From Pseudomonadota bacterium (GTDB taxonomy: Bacteria; Pseudomonadota; Gammaproteobacteria; Pseudomonadales; Cellvibrionaceae): 6,235 nucleotides of DNA. The DNA lies in the NCBI GenBank assembly GCA_023416875.1, contig JAEZGT010000375.1, positions 1 to 6,235 of the forward strand, read 5' to 3'. The position numbers and the translations under genes are program-made. Positions within the stretch are counted from its first letter, which is position 1. Each line of letters begins with the position of its first letter. Positions 4,342 through 6,235 of this stretch are shown piece after piece. The notes below the pieces were generated by a model. The model searched no databases and had not been told where the DNA came from. It worked only from the letters and a program-made list of their open reading frames with translations.

Positions 4342-6235
4342 ATGAACCTTATCAAACTCGACAATTTGCAATTGCATCACGGGGAACAAGTCATTTTTGA
4401 CGGCTTATCCCTGTTGGTGAAAAAAGGCGACCGGCTCTGCCTGATCGGCCGCAACGGCGCTGGCAAATCCACTTTGCTGAAAACCCTTGAGGGTGCGGTT
4501 GATCCGGATGGCGGCTTAGTCTGGCGCGAGCCGGGTTCGACTGTAGCGAGTTTGCAGCAGGATTTGCCCGAGCTGTCGGACATCTCGGTATATGACTTTG
4601 TTTCTGGCGGCCTTGCGGATTTAGGGGCGAATTTGGTGCGCTTCGCTGCATTGGCGACGCAAAGCGATGCCGAAAGCCTGACTGAACTTGGTCGGGTGCA
4701 GCAGAAAATTGAAGCTGCCGACGGCTGGAGCGTACAAAACCGCATTCAACAGGTGCTCACCCGTTTGGAACTGGATGGCAATCTGCGTCTCGCTGATCTT
4801 TCGGGCGGTTGGCGCCGGCGGGTCGCTCTGGCGCGCGCGCTCGTTACTCAGCCAGACGTATTATTGCTCGACGAACCCACCAACCATCTGGATATCGTTT
4901 CCATTGAATGGCTGGAAAAACAGCTGTTGGATTTTGCCGGCGCCGTGGTGTTTGTCACGCACGATCGGGCATTTTTACGCGCGGTCGCCAATCGCATCGG
5001 CGAACTGGATCGCGGTCGCCTGACGTTGTGGGACGGTGATTACCGCAGTTTCCTGGAGTTTCGCGAGCAAAAACTTGCGGAAGAAGAAAAACATAACCAG
5101 GAATTTGACAAGCGCTTGGCGCAGGAAGAAGTTTGGATCCGCCAGGGCATCAAGGCTCGGCGCACGCGTAACGAAGGACGGGTGAGGGCGCTTAAACAAA
5201 TGCGGCAGGAGCGCGCAGCGCGCCTGGAGCGCCAGGGTAATGCGCGCATGGCGCTGTCAGCAGATCAGGCCTCCGGCAAGCTGGTGGCGGAATTTAAGGA
5301 TGTGAGTTTTTCCTGGAGCGACAAACCTGTCATTAAGCATTTTTCGGGGACAATTATTCGGGGCGACAAAATCGGTCTCATAGGCCCCAACGGTGTCGGC
5401 AAAAGTACATTTTTGAAGCTTTTGATGGGTGATCTGAAACCTTCGTCTGGAGAGGTGCGTCTCGGCAGCAAACTATCAATTGCATACTTCGACCAGTTGC
5501 GCGAAGAACTCGATCTGGACAAAAGCGCAATCGACAACATCGCCGAGGGTCGGGAATACATTGAAATCGATGGCCGCAATAAACACTTGATCGGCTATCT
5601 GCAGGAATTTCTGTTTACCGGTGAAAGGGCGCGCACGCCGATTCGTGCGCTTTCGGGTGGCGAGCGCAATCGCGTAATGCTGGCGAAATTATTCAGCAAG
5701 CCCGCCAACTGCCTGATCATGGACGAACCGACCAACGATCTGGATGCGGAGACACTGGATCTGCTCGAGGATCTGCTGCTCAATTACACCGGCACTCTAA
5801 TCCTGGTGAGCCACGATCGGGAGTTTCTCGACAACGTGGTCACCAGCACCATTGGCTTCGAAGGTAATGGTTTGCTCAAGGAATATGTAGGGGGTTATCA
5901 GGATTGGATTCGTCAGGGCGGTGTTTGGTACAAACCGTCTGTCGTGCCAGTGGCTCCCCCGCCGGCGGCAGTAGAAGTGGCGGCTCCAGCAGAGCGCCGC
6001 CCAGTAGGGAAAAAGCTCTCTTATAAATTACAGCTCGAACTTGATGCGCTGCCACAACGCATTGAAGCTCTCGAGGATGAGGTTAACCGTTTGCAGGCGG
6101 AAATGGCGGATCCGAGCTTTTATCAGCAAGCGGCTGTGGAAATTACCCGCAAAACCAATCTGCTGAACGATAAAAATGCAGAACTCAGCGAGGTTTACGA
6201 GCGCTGGGAAGAGCTTGAATCGCTGCGAGATGCTT
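4342..6235 (+). CDS. uup: ABC-F ATPase Uup (3' end outside the window)
   Basis: 631 codons are present and the frame is still open at the right edge; E. coli Uup has about 635 residues, so only the tail is missing. Two ATPase domains are complete. Domain 1 has Walker A GRNGAGKST (36-44), signature LSGGWRRR (153-160), Walker B LLLDEPTNHLD with Glu178, and switch His207. Domain 2 has GPNGVGKST (348-356), LSGGERNR (437-444), LIMDEPTNDLD with Glu462, and His491. The charged helical linker (about 235-310) corresponds to the P-site tRNA-interaction arms of ABC-F proteins. An Ala/Pro-rich spacer (533-552) leads to a C-terminal coiled coil (556 to end), the part that binds DNA in E. coli Uup. There are no membrane segments, so this is a soluble protein and not a transporter. 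In E. coli, Uup limits precise transposon excision, helps process branched DNA, and has been linked to ribosome function. The ATG is chosen because the family's first beta strand begins directly there. Confidence 0.95.
   Translation, partial: MNLIKLDNLQLHHGEQVIFDGLSLLVKKGDRLCLIGRNGAGKSTLLKTLEGAVDPDGGLVWREPGSTVASLQQDLPELSDISVYDFVSGGLADLGANLVRFAALATQSDAESLTELGRVQQKIEAADGWSVQNRIQQVLTRLELDGNLRLADLSGGWRRRVALARALVTQPDVLLLDEPTNHLDIVSIEWLEKQLLDFAGAVVFVTHDRAFLRAVANRIGELDRGRLTLWDGDYRSFLEFREQKLAEEEKHNQEFDKRLAQEEVWIRQGIKARRTRNEGRVRALKQMRQERAARLERQGNARMALSADQASGKLVAEFKDVSFSWSDKPVIKHFSGTIIRGDKIGLIGPNGVGKSTFLKLLMGDLKPSSGEVRLGSKLSIAYFDQLREELDLDKSAIDNIAEGREYIEIDGRNKHLIGYLQEFLFTGERARTPIRALSGGERNRVMLAKLFSKPANCLIMDEPTNDLDAETLDLLEDLLLNYTGTLILVSHDREFLDNVVTSTIGFEGNGLLKEYVGGYQDWIRQGGVWYKPSVVPVAPPPAAVEVAAPAERRPVGKKLSYKLQLELDALPQRIEALEDEVNRLQAEMADPSFYQQAAVEITRKTNLLNDKNAELSEVYERWEELESLRDA

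Noticed and set aside
4174..4389. A 71-codon minus-strand frame filling the slt/uup intergenic region and overlapping the uup start
   Set aside because: It begins with TTG inside uup, has no recognisable family or ribosome site, and would occupy the divergent promoter region.
4305..4400. A 31-codon plus-strand frame (ATG 4305) that overlaps the uup start out of frame, a possible regulatory upstream ORF
   Set aside because: It has no Shine-Dalgarno at usable distance, and its translation shows nothing characteristic; it is probably chance.
4377..4745. Minus-strand frames opposite the first uup ATPase domain
   Set aside because: The opposite strand encodes intact Walker and signature motifs; these frames are Ser/Arg/Pro-rich shadows.
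1..6235. Signs of mobile DNA, CRISPR repeats, phage or toxin-antitoxin genes
   Set aside because: I saw no transposase or integrase, no direct repeat arrays, no terminal inverted repeats flanking a gene, and no sharp change in composition.

Overview
The window looks like chromosomal DNA of a gammaproteobacterium. The clues are an Slt70-type lytic transglycosylase, a Uup-type ABC-F ATPase and a DUF5610-like protein, together with moderately GC-rich, compact gene packing. A Cellvibrionales or Pseudomonas-related origin is my guess from family resemblance only; no rRNA or other phylogenetic marker is present.

Layout. (1) Bases 1-453, plus strand: the C-terminal part of an FHA (phosphothreonine-binding) protein that ends in a transmembrane helix, so it is probably tail-anchored. 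(2) Bases 454-528: a short spacer holding an intrinsic-terminator-like hairpin whose 3' arm also carries the Shine-Dalgarno of the next gene. (3) Bases 529-1803, plus: a 424-residue cytoplasmic protein with a DUF5610-like N-terminal half and a second domain of unknown role. (4) Bases 1804-1862: a perfect inverted repeat that touches the start codon of the next gene. (5) Bases 1863-2108, plus: a small glutaredoxin-fold (DUF836-like) protein with a CHLC active site; a terminator hairpin overlaps its stop codon. (6) Bases 2154-4124, minus: slt, a periplasmic soluble lytic transglycosylase, convergent with the glutaredoxin-like gene. (7) Bases 4125-4341: the divergent slt/uup control region. (8) Bases 4342-6235, plus: uup, an ABC-F ATPase, complete except for its last few codons.

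How the genes work together. slt (peptidoglycan turnover) and uup (ABC-F protein linked to DNA branch resolution and the ribosome) are ordinary housekeeping genes sharing a divergent control region; no functional link is evident. The FHA and DUF5610-like genes may form a small unit of unknown function, but the hairpin between them makes co-transcription uncertain. I found no mobile element, CRISPR array, tRNA, rRNA or defence system. The most unusual feature is how the three plus-strand hairpins between 494 and 2122 are fused to coding boundaries (Shine-Dalgarno, start codon, stop codon), which suggests termination and translation initiation are coupled or compacted here.
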